This document shows positions 1-11,115 of a DNA stretch of 64,000 bases, piece after piece. The stretch's first letter is position 1, and each line of letters opens with the position of its first letter. Under the pieces are notes generated by a model. The model searched no databases. It was not told the DNA's origin and saw only the letters and a program-made list of their open reading frames with translations. The stretch is from contig JAJKFL010000005.1 in the NCBI GenBank assembly GCA_021186555.1, positions 28,460,635 through 28,524,634 on the forward strand, given 5' to 3'. The translations under genes were made by a program, and so were the position numbers. This DNA is from Reticulitermes speratus (taxonomy: Eukaryota; Arthropoda; Insecta; Blattodea; Rhinotermitidae).

Positions 1-374
1 ATATAAAATTTATGTTTGATTTTAAAAATTATATTATAAAAATCGCGTCGTAAGTAGGCCTTTCATTCTAACATAACACTGTTTGCAGCTGAGTTTATTA
101 CATACATGTTCCATGACTCACTCATCTGATTTAAAATACAATGCTTAATCTTCATGGTTTTTTAATTTTCGTCTAACACATCCTATATTTTTATCTTATT
201 TTTCAAAATGATAATATACTAGTCATTAGTCGACTTCAGTGGTTGATTTCGACTGAAGGGTAAAGCACGTATAACCTTTAATATCATCGTGTCTAAAAAT
301 CCTCTGTTCTTAAAATTTCGATTTAGGGGTGGCTGCAGTCCGGCAGCCCCCCCCCCCCTTTGGGTGCGCCCCTG
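1..374 (-). mobile_element. hAT-like non-autonomous TIR element, cut by window start
   Basis: Read on the minus strand, this aligns along its whole length with the complete element at 40563-40989. It starts with the same terminal CAGGGGCGCACCCA and shares blocks such as TTTACCCTTCAG and CAAACAGTGTTATGTTA. The other end, about 55 bases, lies outside the window. A run of 12 C at 347-358 is a local expansion inside it. It has no coding capacity. The hAT assignment comes from the 8-bp duplication around the second copy. Confidence 0.75.
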
Positions 375-1079
375 GACTATCATTCTGTAAGCTTTTAGCA
401 ACACGACTTCAAAAAATTATGCGTTGGACTTGCAATAAAAACTACAGCAAAATTCAGCATTAGTTTATTTTATGCCCATTGGCGGTTTATTGAGCCCGAT
501 TGATTTACATCAGCCCTCGTTCTATTTTAACTGCGTCTTAGTACTGTGTTAGGAAGATGTGACCCGTAGCTCCAGGCAGGGGAAAGGCAGAGACTGAGTT
601 TGAACAGGCGAAGCATATGTGAAAACCGGTCCGGTGCTTAATAGCGTTCAGCTCCTGCAATGGTCGGTACACTTTGATTTTGTCAGTCTCTCGCTATTTG
701 TAATCATATATGTAGAGAAAAGATTAGACAAAAAACCCACCTATCAAAAAAACTACCGGGCCCATTTTCTGTCCTCATCAGTGTAAAAAATTCTTGTGAA
801 ATATATTGCGAAAGAGATGAATCACTTCATCCTGCAGCGGCCTCAGTGAAACAAAAAATAAATAATTCGAGCGCAATTAACCATTTCTTCATATTTTTAA
901 AGCTCTGGATATACTCAATTTTCCCCGCCAGATTCTTTAACTTGTACACCTGAACTACTGCCATTATTCTTACTCTTTCGTTGATTTACCTGAAGGAAAT
1001 ATTTCCTACCTCTTCAACTTGCATTCCTCGAACAGGTGCGAAAGCTCAACATTCAAGGAATATATTAACACGAGTGTAT
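375..1079. other. AT-rich stretch, nothing recognised
   Basis: Unannotated AT-rich sequence between the hAT-like element and the first SINE. I saw no coding frame, repeat copy or structured element I could support. Confidence 0.5.
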
Positions 1080-1379
1080 AGACCGTGCCATGGCTCAGGC
1101 GGTTAGTCGCCAGCCTCCTACCGCGGAGGCCCGGCTTCGATCCCGGGTCAGTCTATGTGGGATTTGTGGTGGACAAATTGGCACGGGGACAGTGTTTTCC
1201 CCGAATACTTCTGTTTTCCCGTGTCAATTTCATTCCATCGGTGCTTCATTACTTGGAGAAATGAAAAAAACTGATCATCTTTCCCCTCATCTTCATCACA
1301 AGGGTTGCACAATAAGCCTTAAGGCTGCGGTACGTTCGTAGCTTCTGCTGCGGGGCCCTTCTCCACACACAAACACACC
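1080..1379 (+). mobile_element. tRNA-derived SINE, family 1
   Basis: The head carries a pol III A box (TGGCTCAGGCGG, 1091-1102) and a B-box-like GGCTTCGATCCC (1132-1143). The body is co-linear with the copy at 16817-17104, including the 3' CCTTAAGGCTGCGGT and GCTGCGGGGCCC blocks. Flanks ACGAGTGTAT (about 1070-1079) and ACGATTGTAT (1380-1389) match 9 of 10 and look like the target-site duplication. The short frame inside it that starts MAQAVSR is SINE sequence, not a gene. Confidence 0.88.
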
Positions 1380-1389
1380 ACGATTGTAT

Positions 1390-2684
1390 CAGCGCTGGCA
1401 TGAAAACAAAAAGATTGAAGCCAAATATATTTAGAATTGGCCAAGCGGACACGTCAGTCAGAAGGTAGAATTATCAGAAGTGCTTTAACTTTGATTTTAT
1501 TTTTATATTGATTTTATTTTACTATTGATTTTATTTTAATATTATTCTGCCCACTATACTTAAATTCTTTTGTTCTCTCTTCTGCGACTATTTGGTTTTT
1601 TAAACAGAGAAGCATGCGTTAGCTGTAAGATAAGAACTGAATTCTTAAAATATTATTCAGTTATACTTCAGAATTCAAAGGAATGTTGCTTAGTGTTTTA
1701 TCCCAAATATCAGACACAAAAAGAAGTAATTTTTGATGAATGTTAGCAAGAATTCTCTGAACTTAAATTCCATCATGGACGTAATTTCAGTTTGTTATTG
1801 TATTAAACTGTGCTACGTTTTTACTGAATCAAATTATGATCCTCATTTACGATTTGGCTGTCACTATTCTGTTTTCAGGTTACTATATACCCTGTAGTTT
1901 TTACGGTTGTTAGTAATTTACACTTTGATAAAATCACTCAATTTAGCGCGTTTCGAAGAAAACTGAGCCTACTACTTTCGAATATAATAAACTGAAAACC
2001 GCTGAGCGAATGAAAAGAAACACAGTAAGGAGTTTCACGAAGCGTCACTGATGAATTCGAAACTTCTGGTACAGTATCAGTCACACTGAGAAAGTCCAAA
2101 TCCTGGCGACTGTTTTCCGTGATTTGACTCACAAACTCTTGGGAAATATTGTGATAGTATATTAAATATAATAAATCTGTTCCCTTTCAAATAACATTGT
2201 ATTTATACCATTCACAACTGCTATGAGATTTAATCGTACGTACATAATAAACAATGTGAATAGAATGCCTTTTGTTATTCAGGAGCACGAGCTGCCACCG
2301 CTTCCGCTATAGATGGTAATTTGGCAACACGAAGGTTGTTTTTGAATAGACTGAATTTAATCACAAAACACTTCAATGAAAAGAAAGTAGTGGTCACTTA
2401 AGTAATACATCTTCCATTTTATAGAATAAGGTAGAAACACAACACAGGAACCAATGACCAAAAATTTGATTTGAATTAGGAGTGAAGCAGAGTGCTGGCA
2501 CAAACTTTACATACTGTCTCTGCTGTTACAAAGACAGCCTAATTTGAATAACCAATTACGTAGAGTCCATATTAATTTAATGAAAGAACAAGCAAAATTA
2601 CATTAATCACACTTTAACCCTCCAAATTCCAAAATTTATCTACAAAAATTTGCCTCTGTGCGTGCCACAAAGGCATATGGTGGA
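1390..2684. other. AT-rich stretch, nothing firm
   Basis: Low-complexity AT-rich DNA with short TTGATTTTATTTTA repetition near 1490-1540. Around 2505-2535 a CTGTCTC...TTACAAAGAC segment resembles the short core repeat seen at 2881-2960, but it is too weak to call. No gene seen. Confidence 0.45.
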
Positions 2685-2877
2685 GGTCAGTGGTCAGGTT
2701 CATACCCATACCATTTTAGTCCTGGGTGTGGGGATACCTATACCGATATAATAGGAGGCTGAGTGGGCTCAAGATTGCTTCTAGATGCCGTGGTGGAGAT
2801 ATGTATATATCTTGCCCCTACCTGGATTCGAAAGACGATTTTCCGGTTGCCTAGCCCATAGCTTAGTCGCCGTACCG
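2685..2877 (-). mobile_element. Decayed tRNA-SINE, family 4
   Basis: On the minus strand it shows a degraded tRNA-like head, whose B-box remnant reads on the plus strand as CTGGATTCGAAAG. The body block AGGAGGCTGAGTGGG lies in the same order as in the better copy at 18011-18295. It is heavily diverged and I see no clear target duplication. Confidence 0.55.
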
Positions 2878-2880
2878 AAT

Positions 2881-2960
2881 TTTAATTAATCTGAATAGTA
2901 TTTAAAAATCCAGTTCCTACCACACAGAAAATACACTGTGTCTCCCTTACAAAGACGAAT
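2881..2960 (+). repeat. Short dispersed core repeat (hairpin core)
   Basis: The segment runs TTTAAAAATCCAGTTCCTAC, then CACACAGAAAATACACTGTG, then TCTCCCTTACAAAGAC. The ACACAG/CTGTGT arms can form a 6-bp stem with an 8-base loop. The same order of blocks occurs near 10536, 31745, 45281, 48515 and 54360, and on the minus strand at 14890 and 51365. No ORF, pol III boxes or ends are evident. Confidence 0.6.
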
Positions 2961-3352
2961 CTTTTTATGCTTTCAAAACAAATATATTCACTGCACATCA
3001 GTGTATAACACGAAACACAAATATGTACCGAGCGGACAAAGTGAAGAGCTCTTTAATATTAAAGCAGTTGGTATACATAAATACCGCTGTGCTCTAAAGT
3101 GTTAATTTTTATCAACCGGAACTATAAACGATCTTCGTGATATTATTGTAGCTTTCGTTAATGTGCTGATTGATGGTTCTGCTTACAGTTAATTGTCTAG
3201 CTGTTTAGAGTACCTCAGTAGCTGTAATTACTGCTGAAACAGTTTTGAGCAATGAGTTAATCCACGGCCCATCTTACAATCCTGACAGTCGATTTGACGT
3301 GTTGACTGCAAATCAAATAACCCACAAGATATTTCTAACCCATCATTTGCCA
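2961..3352. other. Unannotated stretch
   Basis: AT-rich sequence with no recognisable gene or repeat beyond its flanking elements. Confidence 0.45.
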
Positions 3353-3490
3353 GTTAACTACATCTATGGAGCAGACTCTTCTTCAGAAAATCACAGTCGC
3401 ACATCTAGTTAGGAAATTCCTGGCCTTTATGTAACTTTTAAATTTTATTACTGTGTTTTAAGAGCAATCGCTGGCATCTATCCAGATCGG
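3353..3490 (-). mobile_element. LINE 3'-end fragment, decayed
   Basis: Plus-strand AACTACATCTATGGAGCAGAC, CTAGTTAGGAAATTCCTGG and TTTATGTAAC follow the order of the LINE 3' tail seen cleanly at 39212 and 57728. This is the reverse complement of the ORF2 end plus 3' UTR, 5'-truncated and about one third diverged by eye. Confidence 0.6.
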
Positions 3491-3696
3491 TTGAACTAGA
3501 AGTCGACCTACATGTATTATTCAATACCGAGTATAATTTAAAATAAAAGTATGTAAATATGTTTAAATACTAGATTATAAGTATAAATTGCAAACTTCAT
3601 CGTAATGTATTTCCTTAAATTGTTAGCTTGATTCATACATTATCTCCATATACTTTCCTAAGAATTTAATTTTCACACTCCTTTAATATATTTTAG

Positions 3697-3897
3697 TCTC
3701 TCACAGCAGGACACCACATCATTTCACAAGGTAAAATAAGCCTGAAAGACAGAAAAAAGAGAGACATACGAAGTAGTAGCGGAGTACAAGAATGGAAAGT
3801 TGTGGGAAAAGTGAGAGAAAATTTATTCGACGCGGAAGGAAAAGAAACAGCGTTGCTTATTAGAAGGTACACAGAATACATACTGATTAACACTAAA
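3697..3897 (+). CDS. Possible protein-coding exon, unrecognised
   Basis: An open frame with no stop runs from 3697 to a TAA at 3913. It is preceded by TTTAATATATTTTAG, a plausible 3' splice site. AAA|GTGAGT at 3895-3903 is close to a consensus 5' splice site and gives a phase-0 exon of 201 bases, 67 codons. The peptide is basic and hydrophilic, with RKKRD near residue 20 and GKVRENLFDAEGKE near residues 38-51. I do not recognise a family. No partner exon was identified, and the frame could equally be a transposon relic or chance. The minus strand is also open here. Confidence 0.25.
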
Positions 3898-4099
3898 GTG
3901 AGTAATTTGAATTAAGTTTTATAAATTAAATCAGGTGGTCTGTATTAGAAGCATGAAGCAGCAACTTTGAATCTGGAAATAATCTCAGCGTTTGCAACAG
4001 CGCAAAAGTAAAGAAAGCCAAAAAAAGCCTGCGTCGAGGTGGCTGTCCAGGACCTTCCGGTTACTGACTTATAGCTGCCAATCAAACAAAATCTTTAAA

Positions 4100-4180
4100 C
4101 CTGAAATTAATGAAATTAGTAATAAAAGTTCATTTCTTGCCGCAGAGAGAACACACTGCGTCTCCATTGCAACAACGGTT
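4100..4180 (+). repeat. Short dispersed core repeat, diverged
   Basis: AAAAGTTCATTTCTTGCCGC followed by AGAGAGAACACACTGCGTCTCC matches the block order of the core repeat at 2881-2960, with weakened hairpin arms. Confidence 0.45.
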
Positions 4181-6027
4181 AGTGATGTTTAGGAAAGTAA
4201 TACTTCTTTATTCTGAGACTATACTGTGAGGAAAGGAAAGGTTTTAACATCAAACAAAGAGTTACACATAGTTACCTCGTGGTTGAGATGAATGATACTT
4301 TGACAAATAAACAAATGATGGCAAATTGTGAACTGAATGAAAAAATTAATCCTCTTAAGTCATGTTCATCGGCTTCATTTACTGATGTTATTTCTAGTCA
4401 TGGGTATAGATATTTGTAAACTTAAAATACTTCGTTATGTTTTGTAGGAATATCATCTGGTCCCCGAGTGTTACATGTCGTCATCTTGCACGCAACGACA
4501 TCAGATATGCAGACAGAAGAATGAAAACAGCACTCGGATTGAAGGCACGTAATTGTGCCAGGAAGTTTAGCATGCAGTGTGACGGCGCCTTATATGGAAA
4601 TAATACATTTAATTTTTTAAAATAATTACAATTTTTACATACTTTTTGCACTTGATAAATGTGTTTTCTACACTTAAATACAAAACACGTCTAACAAGAT
4701 GATTAGAAAACATCTGCTTCGGGAGGAGCCAGAATAACGTGTTTTATAGATGGCCTTTGAGCAGTAAAGTATACGATATAAATTTAATGACATAGCTTCA
4801 CGTTAAAGAAAAGCATTTTCACAAATATATCCAGTAGTATCAAGGCTGTCTTCTTGTTTAATAATGTAAAGAATATAGGGCATCGCGAAATTCTGAACTC
4901 AATTACCAATGAAATACGTGACTGTTATATATAAAACAATTACCAAATGGTGAACACCTTCAGAAATCTCAGTTTTTGTTAGTTAAATGTTTAAAAGTGT
5001 CCTTTACACGTGTTCAATAAAATTAACGACTGTGAATAAAATAATTACTGGGCTACAACAAGCTTTTTGCAAGGAGCCGTAAAAGCAGCTGACCTACTGT
5101 ATACTACAGGGTCATCTTACAGAGTTAACCAAGAAATTCTCCTCTTTTTCGCAACCTAAGACTCATTGCCTTCAATGCTACGTCAGATGAATTCACTCCA
5201 AACTCAAGTTCTTTAAGTTCATCTTTTCATTTTGGTTCATTTAACGACGACATCACTAGCTTACACAATACAGCGGAAATTATGAGCAGCCTATAATAAA
5301 TTGGAGGTAACGCGAAAGGAAGTGTAATTTCAGTCACAGAATTTTCGTGCAGGGACCATTAGAACCCCATTTTGAAGGGTTATTCTTTGGGTCGATATGT
5401 GGATGAGAAACATCATGATGTCTTCCACATTTACGCTTGTGTACAAAGTGTTCTGTTCTTCACATTTTCTGGCTAACATGTACATGGTATACGGATTTGT
5501 TTGAAAACGTAACATTTAGTCTATGTGAAAGGAAAGTTTAATAGAAATAGGACCTTACATAACGACCGGCGTGTCGTATGGGGAAGCTCATGTTGCAACT
5601 GCAAAGGTGGCGCAGTGTGTGGTCAGCAGCTACTTGCTTCACGCTCGTAGCACTGCTATGCATGACTGATCCCAACACGTCTCCTGCTTGTGACGTCGGA
5701 CGCAGTGATTGTGGGATCGCGCACGGCTTTCTTTCTAAATATAGAGAAACAGCAGCAAGGTAAAGCGCTTAATCATATCAGATGTGTCGAAACTGTGTCG
5801 AAAGATGGTGATAACTGAATCATGTAATATACCGCCGCCATGCATTATGTGCTGTCAAATTATTAAGCCTACTATCTCCGTCCCTTCCGTTCTGAACTTC
5901 ATGTCTGCCTTATGAATGCCGAGGCCGGTTTGGATCGAACAAGAAACAGTCCATCACACGTGACAATCCTCTGACATTTCTCCTGCAGCTTCTTCTTCCA
6001 GTAAGAATCCTCCTTATGTTTTTCTGA
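4181..6027. other. Long unannotated stretch
   Basis: Mostly AT-rich DNA. Short frames occur at 4437-4625, 5330-5515 and 5578-5763, but none has a domain, a start context or splice evidence I could defend. No SINE or LINE copy was recognised with confidence. Confidence 0.45.
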
Positions 6028-6250
6028 GCCGGGAGAGCGTAGTTGACATAGCGCCTAGGCTGTCGGCTGGACAACCGAGTAATCGTGGTTCTATTCCAGG
6101 TAGGGGTAAGGCATTTTATCTTCAAACCGTCCAGCTTGGCACTAAGAAACACACAGCCTCTTCTTAAACGGGTTCAGCGAGTTCTTTCTCTAAGGGTATA
6201 GCGCCCGGTGACCCCTTAACTCCTACAAGTGCCAGGGTTGAGAATAAGTG
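6028..6250 (+). mobile_element. tRNA-SINE-like copy, family 4 head
   Basis: It begins GCCGGGAGAGCGTAGTTGAC, like the head of the family-4 SINE read from the minus strand at 18295. A B-box-like GGTTCTATTCC follows. The downstream block GGTATAGCGCCCGGTGACCCC is loosely like the family body. It is diverged and no target duplication was found. Confidence 0.5.
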
Positions 6251-7264
6251 GATTCATATCTCCTCTCTCCATACAAATTCACGGAATGCACACTGAGAAT
6301 TTTAATTTAATTTTCCTTATCTTCGTCTACTACACCTAATCCACATTTTACTCTTCCTCATTCTACATTTACTTTTTACATATATTTTTTTCTCCCTCAC
6401 GTTGCTTCCATTCTCCTTACGTTGTTTCTTTCCTATCCTTTACGTTATACATTTTCATCTAAATCCTTTAAGGAATACCGCACAAATGAGTAGGAATTTT
6501 AACCCAAACATTAAATCCAGTAAACACATCAGACATTTTTTTTCTCGATACAAAGGTCTCATGGCATCATATGCATGACCTGTTCGACTTGCCTCATTTT
6601 CATACAAAATCAAAAACATTTATTGATCAGACCACGGACTATATTAATCGACAAAGGATATCACGAGTTTGACTAAGTAGATCCTTCAGCAAATTACCCT
6701 TTGATCTGTTCTGTCGTAAAAGTTTCGTACTTTGACGTAAATCAATTATGAACTTGTTTTCATGCCACTTGCCAACATGGCCTTCGGGCCAAAATACCTT
6801 ATAATCTGCTTGGTCAATTACCACGCTAGCGTTTGAGGTTTAATATTTGCTGTCATGCTTTGTTCTTACTGTAACAAATTAATGAGGTCATTACTGTTGC
6901 CTTTTAATTGTTTTTGGAGTTTTATATTTACAATTTAAAACAGGGCAAATCCCTAATTGATGGTCAGCCTTTACTGAAACTATTCATAATCGGCTCAAAA
7001 TTAACAACTCGCACTCTACCATGATGTGGGTCTTTAGGCTATTCCATGCCATTAAAGTTTACAGCTGCAGCCTGAAGGCTACCGAAACATGTTACACCTG
7101 CTGTAGCATTAAACAATTTAGGAAGTATAAGCAGGGTATAACACTTCTGTTTATGTCCCTAAGCCTGCGTATAACCTGAGTGACCGAAGATGGCCATGGT
7201 AATTACGGTAACACCGATGACCATAGCCACTATTACATTAATGGTAAGCAAAACGTGACCAGTG
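6251..7264. other. Unannotated stretch
   Basis: Pyrimidine-rich then AT-rich DNA. Near 7070-7090, CCTGAAGGCTACCGAAACATG resembles a collapsed copy of the hammerhead-like hairpin motif described at 17717. No gene seen. Confidence 0.4.
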
Positions 7265-7415
7265 CGTGTGGATACGGTGTGTTACTTTGTCCGAATTTGA
7301 TCGAAATTGGATTTCTTAGACAAATTTTAGTAACAGCTTCCAATATGGAGTTTCACGGTAATCCGGAAGCTTGTTTCCAGCGGGCAAATAAATTGGAAGG
7401 ACAAGCACAACGAAG
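7265..7415 (-). repeat. Possible decayed copy of the GTCC repeat
   Basis: The plus strand has a GTCCGAATTTGATCGAAATTGG block followed by GAGTTTCACGGTAATCCG. This resembles the reverse complement of the middle of the repeat at 53550-54012. The GTCC cluster itself is absent, so this remains tentative. It lies inside the 79-codon frame starting at 7180, which I therefore do not call a gene. Confidence 0.3.
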
Positions 7416-7419
7416 GTAA

Positions 7420-8034
7420 TAGTTGATTTCGCAGTTCGTTTGTGAATGTAGCCCACATAGTGCCGTCATTTGTTGAGCCCTATTTTCAGAACAAATGATA
7501 ATAACTTACCTAAAAGCACTAACATATTAGCCTCTTTAATGAGGATTCACTTTTCTGTAAATTAAAAGTTTACTTTTAAAAATCTTATTATTTAGAACAC
7601 GGTTCTCAAAACTGTGATATGCATACTGCTAGTAGTAGGCCAACTATTGTTTACAGGTAGTGGCTATATTAGAAAAACGAAATATAAAAGTATAACAATT
7701 TAAAAACAAACATAAGCCACATATATTTGTTAATACGCTGCCTTGCTGGAAACATTGTACAAGCAATCCCCATTGTCAGCCAGTCTTCCCAAATTTAACT
7801 TTTTTATTTAAATACAAAAAATGTAAGTGGTACACTGAAACTGTTAAATTTGTTAAATTTTATTGGTAGGCCAGCAAGACTTCAGAGAACCCCTGATTTA
7901 GAGTAACTGGGGTTTTATGAGTAGCATATGACACAAATGCGGGAGAAGAGAACTACATGCTGGGTTTGGTGCAAAACATGAAGTGAAGAAATACCTTGAA
8001 CACTAAGCATAGATGGGAGAGTAATATCCAGTGC
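7420..8034. other. Unannotated stretch
   Basis: AT-rich sequence without a supported feature. Confidence 0.4.
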
Positions 8035-8145
8035 TTGCAGAGGCTTGGACTGGATTCATCCGGCTCAGGATAATGATAAGTGGCGGGATCCTATGGACAT
8101 GGCAGTAAACTTTCGGGTTCCATGAAATGTTCGGTTAGACAACCA
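8035..8145 (+). mobile_element. LINE ORF2 end fragment
   Basis: The plus frame reads GLDWIHPAQDNDKWRDPMD, then NFRVP and stop. This is a diverged form of the [16 protein letters not shown]...NLRVP ending of the LINE family fossilised at 10625-11520 and 39212-39602. Only the last few tens of codons remain. Confidence 0.75.
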
Positions 8146-8644
8146 TTAACGAAATTATGTGACTCATATTGATAATGAAGTTGCTATTTATGTAATACGT
8201 AGGTTGATTGTTCGCATCGCCCTTCTTAAGTCCAATAAGCCCATTTTCATTTGTACTCTTGTTCCAAGTACTGTACTTGTAATTTATGTACTTTCTGATA
8301 CTAAAGAATTATATTGCATGTCAATACAAAACAACGTGCAAAGTTATTGTTTGTTATATAGTGATCTTTAGAGTTTTGGATAGTTGGCGGGGACTTTTTT
8401 AGATATATGTGTAAAACTAAAATAAAAATTTATCTAAACACACAATACTCCAAAAAACAGAATGCACTCTTATTATTTAAATGTTCTATATTACAATATC
8501 TGTAGACTAATCCAACATGTTTCGATCCCTCCTGGGAACATGATCAGGGATTCGAGTAAAAGTAAGAATTGCACAAAGAGAACTAAAAATATATGTACGC
8601 GTTCAAAAGATATAAAATGTATAAAAATTATCAGTAAACTGTAA
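8146..8644. other. Unannotated AT-rich stretch
   Basis: Contains two short frames (8159-8371, 8462-8644) with AT-driven composition and no recognisable domain. I do not call them genes. Confidence 0.45.
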
Positions 8645-9073
8645 GCGATTTCATGGTAGATCCTTTGTCTATGTACTTGAGATTGGCTGTTTATGTGCAG
8701 ATGGATGAGACAATACTGTTTATGTGTAGATGGATGAGACAGTACTGTTTATATGCGAATGGATGAGACAGCACTGTTTCTATGCGGATGGATGAACAGT
8801 ACTCTTTATATGCGGATGGATGAGACAGTAATGTTTATGTGCAGATGGATGAGACAGTACTGTTTATGTGCAGATGGATGAGACAGTACTGTTTATATGT
8901 GGATGGATGAGACAGTACTGTTTATATGCGGATGGATGAGACAGTACTATTTCTATGCGGATGGACGAGACAGTACTGTTTGTATGCGGATGGATAAGAT
9001 AGTATTGTCTCATCCATCAGCACATAAACAGCCAATCTCAACTACATAGACCAGGGATCCACAGCGAAATAGC
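8645..9073. mobile_element. Foldback/MITE-like element with 73-bp inverted ends
   Basis: 8645-8717 and 9001-9073 are inverted repeats of 73 bases with few mismatches, sharing for example GAGATTGGCTGTTTATGTGC and GGATGAGACAATACT. CTGTAA (8639-8644) and CTGCAA (9074-9079) flank the ends and may be a 6-bp target duplication with one change. The interior is a 29-bp tandem array built from the inner part of the same inverted repeat. It has no coding capacity. The architecture is that of foldback elements, but I cannot assign a superfamily. Confidence 0.82.
8695..9008 (+). repeat. 29-bp minisatellite, 11 units
   Basis: Eleven units are in register, starting at 8695, 8724, 8753, 8782, 8810, 8839, 8868, 8897, 8926, 8955 and 8984. 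One unit is 28 bases. The shared core is GGATGAGACAGTACTGTTTAT, preceded by GTGCA or ATGCG. Units are direct repeats with no spacers, which excludes a CRISPR array. The first unit overlaps the left inverted repeat of the surrounding element. Confidence 0.93.
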
Positions 9074-9078
9074 CTGCA

Positions 9079-9150
<72 letters not shown>
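9079..9150 (+). repeat. (ATT)n(AGT)n compound microsatellite
   Basis: About ten ATT units pass directly into about fourteen AGT units, immediately after the right end of the foldback element. Confidence 0.97.
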
Positions 9151-9151
<1 letters not shown>

Positions 9152-10535
9152 TTATGGTGCTAACTCTGCCACCAGGCCTCCATGTGTATTGCACAATGTT
9201 GGTCACTTCATTCAACTGAGTAAATTTCAGTGCATTGGAAGAGTTATTCTAAGCATCCAGAAATCTGTAACAATTAGTTACTTTATGAACGCTTATACTT
9301 CATTAAGCTTCTCTTTCATTTAAATGATCATGTCAGGAATTAAAGGATTAAGTAAGAATTATACAATTTTATGTACAAAATTACCTAGCTGATTGCAGTG
9401 GTAGTACTGGGTTTATATTCTATATTTATATGTTTATCTAGTTTAGTCTTTCCCAACCTTTTTTCCATGGAGAAACCCCTAAAACAGTTTTTCATATCAC
9501 AAGGAACCCCTGCCTGTGAAAATATTTACAGGCGAAAAGTCGATACGGGTGAGCGAAATTCATTTCCTACAAAATTATTTTCAAGAAAAGCATTTTTTTT
9601 AAAATCCAAGAAGATCGTCTCTGGAGGTTACAGTGTCTTCTGGGCCCTGTATGCCGGTGGTCAAGGCATTAAAATGCTGATAAATATATGCTACGTAGTC
9701 TAGTGTAGCAGGCATTTTGTATCGTCAAGACAATTAGAAAAACTGGCTGTATTCTCTTTGAAGAGAAGCTGTGGTTCCTCTCGCAGCTTAAATACCTTTG
9801 TTAAAACTTTTTCTTTTAAAATCCATATAACTTCGGTGTTTTGAAGGAAATTAAAGTGGTCTTGTTGTATATTCCAGAGATTGTTTGAGGGACATTTGGT
9901 GTTTCTCGAGATATTTCAATATTTTGATTTTCTTCTTCCACGATTTCTTGTGGAACACCTAACAATGTTCTGCGGAACCCTGGTTGGCAAACACTGGTCT
10001 AGTAGTTGTTTATGATGTACATAATGTCGCTCTCCAACATGTATCGTTATGGTATATAGGTTATGTATCGTCGAATAATAATGAATAATGGACCCGAAAA
10101 TGCGTATATGGCAGGAAGCTTTTGGGACCTTACTTGCATTGTTATTTGGGCAGTTGTCTGGTGGGCTGGAGATAACCATGAAGGCTACAAAATGTGTGGC
10201 TTTTTGTTAGACAATAATGATGACAGTGATAAAGAAAAAGGGTGAAGTCTACATATGATTGTGATAGAATTGTGCATGTTGTGTTGCTTGGCCAGGGAGG
10301 TATGTCGTTGGCTAATGAATTGCAGAGGTGATGGAATCGTTACAGCAAAAGGTACCGCCTTTCGGTGAATGTAACATGACAGGGGGCATTGAGGTGTCAA
10401 CTGTAAAAACGCGTGACAAGACGTAAGAAGGCGTTTTCACTAGTCAAGCCACGATGTGCTACCGTGTTTCGAGCTGACCTCAATGTTGGAGACTCGGAAC
10501 ACTACGAAGCTCGAATTCATGTATGCAGTGTTTAA
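9151..10535. other. Unannotated stretch
   Basis: No supported gene. A 101-codon frame at 9398-9703 and overlapping frames on both strands at 9916-10400 have no recognisable motif. Confidence 0.4.
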
Positions 10536-10592
10536 AATTTAGTTCCTACCGCACAGGAAACGCACATTTTCTTCACTACAAAGACCAATCGC
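10536..10592 (+). repeat. Short dispersed core repeat
   Basis: TTTAAAATTTAGTTCCTACC, GCACAGGAAACGCAC and CTACAAAGACCAATC are in the family order. Here the right hairpin arm is lost (CATTTTC in place of CTGTGTC). Confidence 0.6.
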
Positions 10593-10624
10593 TGAAGTGT
10601 TTATGAAAATAAAATTAAGTCTAC

Positions 10625-11075
10625 GAAGCAGAGCTAATTATTCCTTAGCTAGTTATGAAATTCCTTAAATTTTATTGAATTCTAATACTGATCACCTACA
10701 GCAGCTCGCCAATTGCCCCTATCCTGAGCCAAACTAATACAGTCCATGCCTTCCCATCTTAAGTTTTTAAGTTCCATTTTACTATTATTCTTCCATCCAC
10801 GCCTAGGAATTTCAAGTGGGTTTTTCCTTCACTTTTCCACACCAAAACTCTCCATGTATTTCTCTTCTCCCAAATTCGTGCCACGTACCCCACCCATCTC
10901 CTCCTCCTTGAGTTGATCAGTAATAATATTTGGTTAGGAATTCATTTCATGAAGCTTGTCACTAATCGATTTTTCAGCCTCTTGTCACTTCCTCCATTTT
11001 AGGAACAAGTGTTTTCCGCATCATCCCATTCTTCAAAACTCAGAGCTTGTGTTTTTAGCTTAATGAGGAAGACCA

Positions 11076-11115
<40 letters not shown>

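Noticed and set aside
7180..7419. 79-codon ORF starting MTEDGHGNYGN
   Set aside because: Its second half resembles a decayed GTCC repeat on the minus strand; no domain and no splice context.
8695..9008. 29-bp regularly spaced repeats, CRISPR-like at first glance
   Set aside because: Units are contiguous with no spacers, diverge from one another and sit inside a foldback element of an animal genome.
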